The position numbers were made by a program, and so were the translations under genes. Source: Acidobacteriota bacterium (GTDB taxonomy: Bacteria > Acidobacteriota > Terriglobia > Bryobacterales > UBA6623). From it: 39,719 bases of DNA. The DNA is taken from the NCBI GenBank assembly GCA_027624045.1, contig JAQBUE010000024.1, positions 1-39,719 on the forward strand, written 5' to 3'. Below, piece after piece: positions 24,685 through 33,146 of this stretch. Every line of letters starts with the position of its first letter. Positions within the stretch are counted from its first letter, which is position 1. The notes under the pieces are model-generated. The model was not told where the DNA came from, did no database searches, and worked only from the letters and a program-made list of their open reading frames with translations.

Positions 24685-25577
24685 TGAGGGTGATCGATTT
24701 CGGCGAAGCGTCGTGCCGCCGCATCAGAGATTACCTCGACTCATACCTTAGCGGCGAGTTGCTGGTTGAAACGAATCTGGAAGTGCAGAGGCACTTGCAA
24801 TCGTGTCCCGCTTGCTGCCAAGAGTTTCGGGAGGCGGCTGAGATTCGCCGGTCGTTACGAGATGCCGCCCGGCGTGAGCAGACGCCCGCCGGTTTGCAGG
24901 CCCGGATTCACGCTGGCATCCGGCGCGACCGCAAGAGCCGCCGGCGCTTGCTCGTGGGAATGTCCATCGCCGCGTCGGTGTTGGTCGCGATCTCGGTGGG
25001 TTGGATCGCGACGATTCGGATAAGCGGGCATGCGCCGCATGAGTTGATGGCGCAAGAGATGTACATCAGTTCCTTGCCGGAATTTGTCGGCGCGGTTACG
25101 TTTCTCGGGTTCGCCGATCATCTCCATTGCGGCGTCTATTGGAAGATTCTGCAGCACGATATTCACGACGCGGAAATTCTGGATGAGTTAGGTACGGAAC
25201 TCGCGCCTCTGGCGGGGATTTTCCGCGAAGAACTCCCGGACGACTATGAGATTCGGCTGGCGCATCGCTGCAAGTACCGCGGCCGAACCTACATTCACTT
25301 TGTTGCGCGGCGTGAGGACGACAAGCTTGTTTCCCTCGTGCTCACCGAGCGGGTCGACGGAGAGTCCTTTCGCGTAACCGATGGCTTGCTTCCTGTGTCC
25401 GAGGTATTGGGCGCTGAGATTTTCGGGTCGAGTATTGTCGGCTACCATCTGGCCGGCTTTGAGGCCGGCCGCTATGTGGGGTTTGTGGTTTCGGATTTGA
25501 GCGGGGACGGGAACCTGGCGCTGGCCCAGGCGATCGTGCCCGAGGTTCGCGCGTTCATGTCAGGGGTCGAGGGCTGA
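24684..25577 (+). CDS. Membrane anti-sigma factor with zinc-binding N-terminus
   Basis: The roughly 297-residue protein starts with a ZAS/zf-HC2 domain. Its motif lies in EVQRHLQSCPACCQEF (HxxxCxxC, about residues 37-44). One transmembrane helix follows (about 90-112, LLVGMSIAASVLVAISVGWI). The C-terminal 185 residues are outside the membrane and show no family that I know: FVGAVTFLGFADHLHCGVYW, a Tyr/His-rich middle with HRCKYRGRTYIHFVARR, and GYHLAGFEAGRYVGFVVSD. Histidines and cysteines in that part hint at metal or redox sensing, which is speculation. It overlaps the sigma gene start-to-stop and runs 18 bp into the convergent EF-hand gene. Confidence 0.88.
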   Translation: MRVIDFGEASCRRIRDYLDSYLSGELLVETNLEVQRHLQSCPACCQEFREAAEIRRSLRDAARREQTPAGLQARIHAGIRRDRKSRRRLLVGMSIAASVLVAISVGWIATIRISGHAPHELMAQEMYISSLPEFVGAVTFLGFADHLHCGVYWKILQHDIHDAEILDELGTELAPLAGIFREELPDDYEIRLAHRCKYRGRTYIHFVARREDDKLVSLVLTERVDGESFRVTDGLLPVSEVLGAEIFGSSIVGYHLAGFEAGRYVGFVVSDLSGDGNLALAQAIVPEVRAFMSGVEG

Positions 25578-26516
25578 TGACAGAATGGCCTGCAGAGCGA
25601 TGCGCAACTCCTCGCGGGTGACGACCCCGTCGTGGTTAAGATCAGTCCGGTCGAACAGGTCGTCGTACAGTTCTGTCGCTCTGCCCGATTCTTCTCTTGA
25701 AATTGCACCGTCATCGTCGCTGTCCAATACACGAATCAACAGAAGTGCCCGTCGCTTTGCGAACTCGATCCGTTGCTCCTCTGACAGAGGACGTGAGGGG
25801 TCAAGCATGAGGGATTCCATCCAAGCTGACGGTCCCAAGATTTCACTGCTTTCCTTACCCAGTGGAGCGGACGGGCGGCGGGCTGTTTTGGTTTGGGGGA
25901 CCGCGGGCCTGACTAAAGTCAGCGATTCGGTCCGAGTCGCCGCTTGCCCCGACGGGGATGGCAAACGGAAAGGATCGGGACGGAGGATCGGTGTGACGGT
26001 TGAAGTCTCGTCGGTCACAACCGGAGATGTGTCCAACTGTTTCCGGCCAGTTTTCCGCTGAGAATCCGTTGACCGTGCCTGGGCCTCCATTTGCGCGATC
26101 ACTACTTCCGGCGAAACATTGTCCGGTAGAATCTCGACGCGCGGCAGTCTTATGGTGCCGGAAGGCCCGCCGTGCGAGATCGCAACGGCCAACACCCAAA
26201 ACACTCCCGCCGACCACAGCATTCCGTTAAGCACTGTGGCCGAACGCGGCCTTACGGCCTCAAATGTATAGAACGAAGGTATGCCCTCGACACTTCGTGC
26301 GACCGGCGCAGCCGCCGCGGCGAGCGTATCCTGCCAATTGACAGGACGGAAAAGCCACTGCCGGGCCAGCGACACGAAGCCGTCACCCACGACAGCAACC
26401 CGGCCGACAGCCCCATCCTGCTGATCAAAGATCCAGAGCATTTCTGCCTGGTAACGCTGCCGGAAGCGGGACGGGTGCAGGCGCAGCAGACAGCGATAGA
26501 AGAGTCGAAGCATCAC
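25560..26516 (-). CDS. Membrane protein with C-terminal EF-hand pair
   Basis: The 318-residue product begins with RLFYRCLLRLHPSRFRQRYQ and EMLWIFDQQ. That start is like the leader domain found near permeases and PadR regulators in Acidobacteria. A hydrophobic stretch lies around residues 90-115 (TVLNGMLWSAGVFWVLAVAI), followed by a Pro/Thr-rich linker. Two EF-hand loops close the protein: DSDDDGAISREE and DLNHDGVVTREE, each with the DxDxDG-like pattern and a final Glu, so calcium binding is likely. The gene starts inside the stop of the PadR gene (ATGA), so it is coupled to that regulator. No catalytic motif is seen. Confidence 0.75.
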   Translation of the reverse strand: MMLRLFYRCLLRLHPSRFRQRYQAEMLWIFDQQDGAVGRVAVVGDGFVSLARQWLFRPVNWQDTLAAAAAPVARSVEGIPSFYTFEAVRPRSATVLNGMLWSAGVFWVLAVAISHGGPSGTIRLPRVEILPDNVSPEVVIAQMEAQARSTDSQRKTGRKQLDTSPVVTDETSTVTPILRPDPFRLPSPSGQAATRTESLTLVRPAVPQTKTARRPSAPLGKESSEILGPSAWMESLMLDPSRPLSEEQRIEFAKRRALLLIRVLDSDDDGAISREESGRATELYDDLFDRTDLNHDGVVTREELRIALQAILSSALDP

Positions 26517-26875
26517 GTCCTCCTCGTTTCCGGCAGCGGGATGCGCAACTTGGCTTCCCGCACGACACCTTCGAGCCGGGCCACCTCGGCTGAAAGAACG
26601 CGGCGGCCGAGAGTATTGATGCGGTAGTAGCGGCGCCGCGAATCGTCACCATCCGCGTTCTTCGCTGAGCGGCTGACCTCACGGACGAGCCCCTGGTCAA
26701 CCAGTCGCTGCAAGTTGTCGTAGAGCGTTCCGGGGCCCAGCCTGTACTTGTTCTCGGATTGCCGTCTCACCTCCTGCATGATGGCGTAGCCGTGCAGGTC
26801 GTCCCCGGCGAGAGCGAGCAAGATGTGGAGAGTGGCGGGAGTCAGCGGCAGAAAACGGTCGGCGTCGTCTTTCAT
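26513..26875 (-). CDS. PadR-family transcriptional regulator
   Basis: The 120-residue protein has the PadR winged helix: PLTPATLHILLALAGDDLHG, YAIMQEVRRQ, then GPGTLYDNLQRLVDQGLVRE and a wing with RRRYYRINTLGRRVLSAEVA. The C-terminal helix is short, typical of the small PadR subgroup. PadR proteins usually repress their own operon until a ligand binds. A perfect 10-bp inverted repeat lies directly before the start codon and overlaps the -10 element. The next gene, coupled by ATGA, encodes the EF-hand membrane protein, so that is the likely target. Confidence 0.93.
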   Translation of the reverse strand: MKDDADRFLPLTPATLHILLALAGDDLHGYAIMQEVRRQSENKYRLGPGTLYDNLQRLVDQGLVREVSRSAKNADGDDSRRRYYRINTLGRRVLSAEVARLEGVVREAKLRIPLPETRRT

Positions 26876-26915
26876 AGTCGGAATCAGTTATATCGGATTC
26901 CGACTACATTGTCAA
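26876..26915 (-). promoter_or_regulatory. padR-like promoter and palindromic operator
   Basis: On the minus strand TTGACA (26910-26915), a 17-base spacer and TATAAC (26887-26892) form a near-consensus promoter. AGTCGGAATC (26876-26885) and GATTCCGACT (26896-26905) are perfect 10-bp arms separated by 10 bases, centred on the -10 element. The predicted transcription start lies about 5 bases before the ATG at 26875. This fits autorepression by the PadR protein. Confidence 0.8.
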
Positions 26916-26920
26916 GCGTG

Positions 26921-26942
26921 AGAAAGGCCGGCCCGGGCGGCC
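26921..26942 (-). terminator. Possible weak terminator
   Basis: On the minus strand GGCCG and CGGCC (26938-26942 and 26926-26930) form a GC-rich stem around CCCGGGC, followed by TTTCTC. It lies 14 bp past the stop of the broken secreted gene and just before the padR promoter. The T-run is imperfect, so the call is tentative. Confidence 0.4.
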
Positions 26943-26955
26943 AAAAAACCCGCTA

Positions 26956-29180
26956 TCAGAAATGCACCGGCTGGGCGAGCGCTCCATTGCCGGCTGAATC
27001 CCAGGCGGAGAAGCGCACCCACTTTTTGCCGCGGGCGTTGATCGGAATGCTGAATCGTTTGCTCGCCATCGGCCCGAGGTCGCTGGTTGAGATGACCTTG
27101 CGATCGACCGTTTCGCCGTCGCCCCAAACGATCTCGACGAAATCGAGCGGGAAGGTCCATTCGACGTCAGCGACGACGGTTCGTTCATCGCCGGAGCCCT
27201 CGACTTTGTAGTCTCGGATCAATACTTCGCCGCTTGTGACAAAGAAATCACCGGCGCGCAGAGCGCGGGTGATGGGGCTCCAGTCTTCGTCGAAGCGGGG
27301 AAGCGGATCGACTTTGACGTAGTTGACGAGAAACTCGCCATAGATTTCGTCCTCTGGATACTTCGTGTAGGTATCGCCCTCGGAGACAAGGTACTTGGGG
27401 CCGGCCCAGTTATTCATATCGTCGAGCACGCCGAGGCACCGCGATTCGCAAGTGCGCTGCTGCGATAGGTCCACGGGCAGAGATTGATAAGCGCCGCCGA
27501 GATAACGGTCGCTCTTGAAGTGCTCGGTCTCACGGATGGCGTCGGGATAGAGCGTAGAGCCCTTGGTGCGGGGATGCGCTTGCCAGACGAGCCCTTGCTC
27601 GCGCTCGAGCAGGTCGAGCATCTCGGACGACGATCCTGTGTGATAGACACGTCCGAACTCGCTATGTTCCTCCGTGAACGGCTTCCCAGCCTCGCGCACT
27701 TTGGTCCAGTAGACGGGCTTGGGGAACACGAGCGTGTAGTGGCCGCCGAGGTGGGCGTTGGGCTCCTCGGCAGGCATCAGAAGAAAGTCGCGATCCGAGT
27801 GCCGGGCGCATGCCTTGAAATAGGAGTCGAGATCGTTGAAGCGAATGTCGCCGGGGTCGTCCGGCGTGCCGTCACCGTGAAAGTCGCTCATCATCGCGAT
27901 GTTGATGCCGAGAGCCCGGAAGGCGGGCAGCCAGCTGGGCCGCGTATCGAAACTGCCCGCGTCGAGCAACTGCTCGGTGAAACTGGTGTGGAAGTGACTG
28001 ACGGCCACCTTGTAGCCGGGCAGCGGCTTGTATTGGTCGCCATGGGTAAGGGCGAGGACGGCCTGCTGCGTCGTGTCGCCGTCGGACGGACTCAGGTAGA
28101 AGTAGGCCGCCATGCGCTGCCAGGTGCCGGGGGGCGCGTTGTACACGGCGAAGTTGCCAAGGGCGAATTGCCGGGACTGCTTGACGCGCTTGTTCCATAG
28201 TTCGTCGGAAAAGCCGTAGGGCCGGTGTACATCTCTTCGTAGTCTGCGTGGCGAACGCCTGCCGAAAAGGTGTCTTTGTCGTCCATGCGATACCAAACGT
28301 AGCCCAGGTTCGATTCGATCTCGCGGGCCCAGAAAAACTTATGAGGTGGCGGAAACACGGCGACCGTGCCGCCGGGTGTTTCGATGACGGCCAGCCGGTT
28401 GCGTGCGCGTAGCGCTACGGGATCTTCGTTCAGGGCGCCTCCGAACTCGTATTTCTGCCAGGCGCGCGAAGTATCGAGCCAACGTACGCGGCTGTCTTTC
28501 GTCGAGAAGGCCTTGAGGCCGGCGCGGTATTGGTAGGCGACCGAGGGCTCATCGGTTTTGGCGATCGCTTCTTGCCGAATAAGATTTGTGCCGCGATAGA
28601 CCGTGAACTGCAGGCGGCCCGAGAAGATGCCCATCGTGAGGCCGGAGAATGACACCTCAATGCGGGCGCCGTCGGTTGTCACTTTGCAACCGGCCGCTTT
28701 GTACGTGGCGGGCGAGCGGCGGATCTCGTCGGCCTTGCGAGGCAGGCCGGGGTTGACACCCGCGACGCCGGGTACGCGCAGGGGAGCGTCCCAGAAAACT
28801 TTCCATTTTTCTTTCTCGATGACTTCCGGCGTAATCTCGAGGCCGCCCTCGCGCATCGGAGTGAGTTGCTGCTGCGAGATGCGCCGCACCCCGCTCGTGA
28901 CCAGGAACTCAGGTTGCAGGTTCGTTGCAACGGGCTTCCACGACCGGTCCGCGTTAGCGACAGCCATCTGGCGGATGACTGGAGAGTCATTCTCGATTCC
29001 GAAATCCAGCCGCAGCATGGTTCCACGCGCGCCGGCCCACACCACGGCCAGCGTGTCACCGTCGAGGTCAGCCCGCAAACCTTCCTGCTAGTGGTAGGCG
29101 CCCATGTCGCAGTTCAGCGCGGCGGATGCGGGATGGATGATGGCTGGAAGCAGAGCAAGCGCGAGGGCGAGACGGTTCAT
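26956..29180 (-). pseudogene. Secreted PHP-like protein gene with a nonsense codon and a frameshift
   Basis: AGGAGGATAACT precedes the ATG of a clear signal peptide (MNRLALALALLPAIIHPASA). Twenty-odd codons later TAG (29088-29090) interrupts the frame, which then continues as QEGLRADLDGDTLAVVWAG. Near 28221-28232 the sense moves to another frame: YEEMY is followed by HRPYGFSDELWNKRVKQSRQ, as expected from a one-base deletion. The rest is a metal-dependent hydrolase-like region with VSHFHTSF, MMSDFHGDGTPDD and WQAHPRTKG, resembling the His/Asp motifs of PHP domains, then a small beta domain to the stop at 26956. The intact protein would be about 740 residues. Two independent lesions suggest real decay, though consensus errors are possible. 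Confidence 0.75.
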
Positions 29181-29299
29181 AGTTATCCTCCTGGACGCCG
29201 CAATATTCTCATCGAGACGCGGTGCGCTACGTCTCGGCGTTCGGCTGTCGAATAGGATAGAACGAATCGCCTCGTTCGTATAGCCGCGGTCCTGGGCTC

Positions 29300-30106
29300 C
29301 TATGTCAGGGAGATTGGACCTGAGAGGGTTTCTGCTAAGAAGCCAGCAACGGCACGATTGAACGCCTTCGGATCTTCCAGGTTCGGAAGGTGCCCCGTCC
29401 TTGGAATGACCACATGCCGCGCATCGGGAATCAACGCTGCCCACCCACCCATTTCCGACGCCGGGATCAGCGGGTCTTCCTGACCTGAAATCACGAGCGT
29501 TGGCACCTGAATCTCGCCCAGCGTCGGCGTCGAATCCGGGCGGTCCGCCAACGCCTGAAGCATCAGCAGAACGGCCTCCGGCGGCGCTGCCTCCGCGATG
29601 GCGCGCGCCTGCCGCACCACCTCGGGCCGATGCTCAAGCGTAGAATGACCGAACCAGCCGGGAATCATGCGGCCGACCGCCGCCGAGACGCCCTCCTCCT
29701 CGACCAGCCGCGCCATCTTCGCGCGCCCTTCTTTTCCCGTTTCTGAATCCCCCACTGCCCGCGTATCCGCCAGGATCAACCCCAGCAAACGGTCCGGATC
29801 GCGCCGCGCGAACGAGAACGCCGCATACCCGCCCATCGAGACCCCGCCGATCACAGCCTTCTCGATCCCTTGATCCGTCAACACCGCCGCGGCAACGTCA
29901 GCAATATCGTCCATTGACAGCGGCCCAGGGGCGGACTCACCGACGCCGGGCACATCGAACGTAATTACCTTGGCCACCGTTGAGAGCCCCTCCAATTGGG
30001 GCTCGAACATCCCCTTGTGCAATGGGAAGCCATGAATCAATAGGAGTGGAACCCCGCCGCCTCGCACATCGATCCCAACTTGCCGTCCAGCGATCCCAAT
30101 AACCAT
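29300..30106 (-). CDS. Alpha/beta hydrolase
   Basis: The 268-residue protein is a standard alpha/beta hydrolase: oxyanion segment LLLIHGFPLHKGMFEPQLE, nucleophile elbow GGVSMGGYAA (Ser), Asp in LVISGQEDPLIPASE and catalytic His in PRTGHLPNLEDP. No lipase lid or signal peptide is present, so it is an intracellular esterase- or hydrolase-like enzyme of unknown substrate. The start is the ATG at 30106, preceded by GGCGGAGAAATAGC. It lies directly after the DUF4276 stop, with only one base between, so the hydrolase may be translated with that gene. Confidence 0.92.
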   Translation of the reverse strand: MVIGIAGRQVGIDVRGGGVPLLLIHGFPLHKGMFEPQLEGLSTVAKVITFDVPGVGESAPGPLSMDDIADVAAAVLTDQGIEKAVIGGVSMGGYAAFSFARRDPDRLLGLILADTRAVGDSETGKEGRAKMARLVEEEGVSAAVGRMIPGWFGHSTLEHRPEVVRQARAIAEAAPPEAVLLMLQALADRPDSTPTLGEIQVPTLVISGQEDPLIPASEMGGWAALIPDARHVVIPRTGHLPNLEDPKAFNRAVAGFLAETLSGPISLT

Positions 30107-30107
30107 G

Positions 30108-30810
30108 CTATTTCTCCGCCGCATCACCTGGAGACGTACCCAGGGACTCGAGTTTGCGAACCCAGTCGTCAAAGTGCCGGCAACACTCCCGAACCCGTTT
30201 CAGCCCGATTGCCTGCAGGACAGGTACAGCCACGGCTGTCTTTCGACCAATGTAGTCGGGGATTTCTTTGATGATTCGCTTTGAAGGGGCGGTTTCCGCT
30301 CCGTCATCAATGTGTTCAGGAGACGGGAATTCCCCGGCGGTTTCCGCAAGGCGAGAAAGCTCGCTCTCCCGGCCGGGAAAGACCAAGTCGAGCTTCTTCG
30401 GATCGCTGAACAACAGAGCCTCGAACTCGTGGAGTTGTATGTACGGCACGAATCTCACGTAGCTGAGGTCATTCCGAAAAGCTTCTTCCAATATTTCGAC
30501 CCGCTTCCGAGGGTCCGTCTCGCTCCCGGCGTCATCGAAACTCGGGAAGTCCACGGGAAGGCGATAGAGGTCTACCATTGTCGAGAAGAAAGAATCCGCC
30601 TTTCCATCCTGCTTAATCCATAACTCCAAATCGCGCCGAAGCTGACTATACCGTGGAAGACCGCCTCGACGAGGGGCGTCCCGCCTGACGGCTCGTCGTG
30701 ATGCAGTGGACATCGCTTGAAATATCAAAGTGCCCTAGGTGAACCGACAGGATGGACCTGACGAAAGATTCCTCCGTCTGTCCCTCAACGACAAGGTGGA
30801 GTCGAACCAC
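30108..30810 (-). pseudogene. DUF4276 (TOPRIM-like) gene with one frameshift
   Basis: The first piece, from a GTG two bases after the ATPase stop, reads VRLHLVVEGQTEESFVRSIL and on to HCITTSR. The Glu in EGQTE is the conserved first acidic residue of DUF4276. Between about 30661 and 30700 the sense moves to another frame, which continues RRGGLPRYSQLRRDLELWIK and runs to the end through LHEFEALLFSDPKKLD and LESLGTSPGD. The two parts together give a full-length protein of about 230 residues. DUF4276 is thought to be a TOPRIM-like nuclease domain and is often paired with an AAA/OLD-like ATPase in defence loci. A single indel in a GC-rich stretch separates the frames. Confidence 0.72.
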
Positions 30811-30812
30811 GG

Positions 30813-31917
30813 CTACGGTCTCCCACCAATGACATTCTTTTCCCACAACTCTGCCAGTGAATACTCGGCAAGCCACTCCTCCAGGGATGCGCTGTCCAGT
30901 CGCCGGAACCGGGATTCACGATCGGGCCGATCGACCACGATAATGTCGTCCGGGGCGAAGTAATTGATCAGGGTTGTTGACTGGGTTGCCAAGATGATCT
31001 GTGTGTGTCGCTACACCTTGTAAAAGGCCGGCAAGCACGTTGATCGCGTACGGGTGAAGACCCAGCTCGGGCTCGTCAAGGATCACTACGGAAGGGAGTT
31101 CGTCTTCCGGCTGAAGCAGAAGCGCCAAAAGCGCGAAAAGCCGCAGACTCCCATCTGATGCCTGATGCGGGCCGAACAGTATATCGCTGTTACGTTCTCT
31201 CCATTGCAGCAGTATCCGGTTGTCGCTGGGTTCGAGTTCGAAGTCCGCGAAGAACGGCGCGACCTCCCGGATGGCGCTGACGATCCTTTGGTAGTAAGGC
31301 GTGCGTTCCCGCATCAGGCGGAAAAGAAATGACGCGAGATTCGCACCATCCCCTTTTAGGATACGATTGTCGTCTGGGTCCCACTTTTGCCGAATCCTCG
31401 CTGTCTCGGACGTATTGTGAAACTGATACACGACGCACCGTTTGAGCAGCCACAAAATCGTCTTCGCCGTTTGGTCGCCCGTAGCGGCTTTCGCGGAGAG
31501 TACGGATTCCTGATGACCGGACCCAAGTTCGATCCAGGGCGCTGTGGTGCCTCGGCTGGATTGCGAGAACCGATATCGCTCGTCGGCGAAGATCAATGTG
31601 TCCCGCGCCGCATGAAAGAGGCGAATGGCGTATTCATTGGTCCCGTGTTCGGTTTCGAAATCCAACTGTGCCTGAAGCTGCGGTGTTCGAGCGGCTCCCT
31701 CATGCAGAAGAGAATTGGCTCCTCCGACCTGGCTGATGTGAAACTGCAGATTGCCCGGAGAAGGCGTCATCCAGTTCAACAACTTGAAGAACGAAATGAG
31801 ATTTGACTTACCCGCGCCGTTCGCCCCGATCAGGATATTGATGGATCTCAGTTGAAGGGCGTCAAGTTCGCGGATCGATTTGAACCCGCTTAGGCTCAGG
31901 GTCTTAAGATGTTGCAT
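30813..31917 (-). pseudogene. AAA ATPase gene with a dinucleotide frameshift
   Basis: The protein starts with FKSIRELDALQLRSINILIG and the Walker A GANGAGKSN (31-39). It goes on to a DGSLRLFALLALL signature helix and Walker B VVILDEPELGLHPYA. This is an SMC/OLD-like AAA_21 ATPase. At 31000-31008 a short (AC)n tract breaks the frame. The normal ending then appears in another frame: TQIILATQSTTLINYFAPDD, IIVVDRPDRESRFRRL, and a final part with WLAEYSLAELWEKNVIGGRP before the stop at 30813. Loss of one AC unit by slippage explains the break. The downstream DUF4276 gene begins 2 bases later, so the pair forms an operon. Without correction the product lacks its last strand and sensor region. Confidence 0.78.
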
Positions 31918-32005
31918 ATGTGCTCGCGGCCGTGAGGGGTTCGCCCGCCGGAAACCCTAGATAGGGAAGATGGTCTGTGAGACACTATCCCATCGGCACT
32001 CTATC

Positions 32006-33142
32006 ATGGTACACACCGGACGATCCCCTGAAACCGGAGAACTTCTCCACATCCACGACGAAAACGGACGCATCCTGACCGTTGAAGAAACCGGACATTC
32101 CGGCGACGCACCGTACATCGCGCCCGGCATGATCGACATCCAGGTGAACGGCTTCGCCGGGGTTGACTACAACTCGCCCCTAACGCCCCATGACGAGATC
32201 GCGCGCTCCATCGAAGTGATACGCTCGACCGGCGTCACGCGCTTTTTTCCGACCGTCATCACCAGCTCGAACGAGAACACGACCGGCTCGCTGAAGAACC
32301 TCGCCAAGGCCAAGCGGGAACTCTCCGTGGGCAACTCCATGACGCGCTTCCATGTCGAAGGCCCTTGGATCTCGCCCGTCGATGGTCCGCGTGGCGCGCA
32401 TCCGGTCGAGCACGTCCGGCCGGCCACGATCGACGAATGGAAGCAGTTCGAAGACGCCGCCGAGGGCAATATCGGCATCCTCACGCTCGCGCCGGAGCAG
32501 GAAGGCGCGATTCCGCTCATCGAGCACATCGCGGCGGAGGGAAGAGTGGTCGTCGCGCTCGGCCACTGTAACGCCAATACCGCCCAGATCAAGGCCGCCA
32601 TTCAAGCCGGCGCCACCATGAGCACGCATCTCGGCAACGGCTCCCATCAGGTGCTGGCGCGCTTCCCGAACTACATCATCGATCAGATGGCGTCCGACGA
32701 ACTGTGCGCCGGGCTCATCGTCGACGGCATCCACCTCGACCCGAACTTCGTGAAGATCGCTGTCCGCGCCAAGGGACTCGACAAATCGATCCTCATCACC
32801 GACGCCGTCTCGCCCGCGAACTGCCCGCCGGGCATCTATCGTATTGGCGACCTTGAGGTTGAGCTCACAGCCGAAAACCGCGTCGAACTCACGAGCAGCC
32901 GCCGCCTCGCCGGCTCCGCGCTGTGCATGGACCAAGGCCTCGCGAATCTGATCCGGTTCGCCGGGATCAGCCTCTACCAAGCCCTGCGCATGGCAACAGT
33001 GAACGCCGCCGTCGGCGCAAGACTCGAACACCGCCAGCGTTTCCTGGAACCCGGCGACCTCGCCGACCTCATCCTCTTCGATCACGATGCTGCCAGCGGC
33101 GATATCCACATTCGACAAACCATTTGCTCGCCCCTCAGCTGA
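32006..33142 (+). CDS. nagA: N-acetylglucosamine-6-phosphate deacetylase-like amidohydrolase
   Basis: Removes acetate from N-acetylglucosamine-6-phosphate in amino-sugar or cell-wall recycling. The 378-residue protein shows the amidohydrolase TIM-barrel motifs: APGMIDIQVNGFAGVDYN, RFHVEGPWISP with the metal Glu, VALGHCNANTAQIKAA and STHLGNGSHQ for metal-binding His residues, IVDGIHLDPNFVKIA, and catalytic Asp in LITDAVSPANCPPG. MRMATVNAA-like and GDLADLILFDHD blocks close the domain. In NagA the second Asn/Gln context differs, so a related sugar deacetylase is possible. The ATG giving MVHTGRSPE is preferred to one twelve codons upstream. It runs convergent with the next gene, with 4 bases between the stops. 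Confidence 0.8.
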   Translation: MVHTGRSPETGELLHIHDENGRILTVEETGHSGDAPYIAPGMIDIQVNGFAGVDYNSPLTPHDEIARSIEVIRSTGVTRFFPTVITSSNENTTGSLKNLAKAKRELSVGNSMTRFHVEGPWISPVDGPRGAHPVEHVRPATIDEWKQFEDAAEGNIGILTLAPEQEGAIPLIEHIAAEGRVVVALGHCNANTAQIKAAIQAGATMSTHLGNGSHQVLARFPNYIIDQMASDELCAGLIVDGIHLDPNFVKIAVRAKGLDKSILITDAVSPANCPPGIYRIGDLEVELTAENRVELTSSRRLAGSALCMDQGLANLIRFAGISLYQALRMATVNAAVGARLEHRQRFLEPGDLADLILFDHDAASGDIHIRQTICSPLS

Positions 33143-33146
33143 TCCC

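Noticed and set aside
27484..28200. Plus-strand frame of 238 codons
   Set aside because: It is antisense to the PHP-like pseudogene and shows no domain; its length results from codon bias of the real frame.
32180..33118. Minus-strand frame of 312 codons
   Set aside because: It mirrors the NagA-like gene, which carries all the catalytic motifs.
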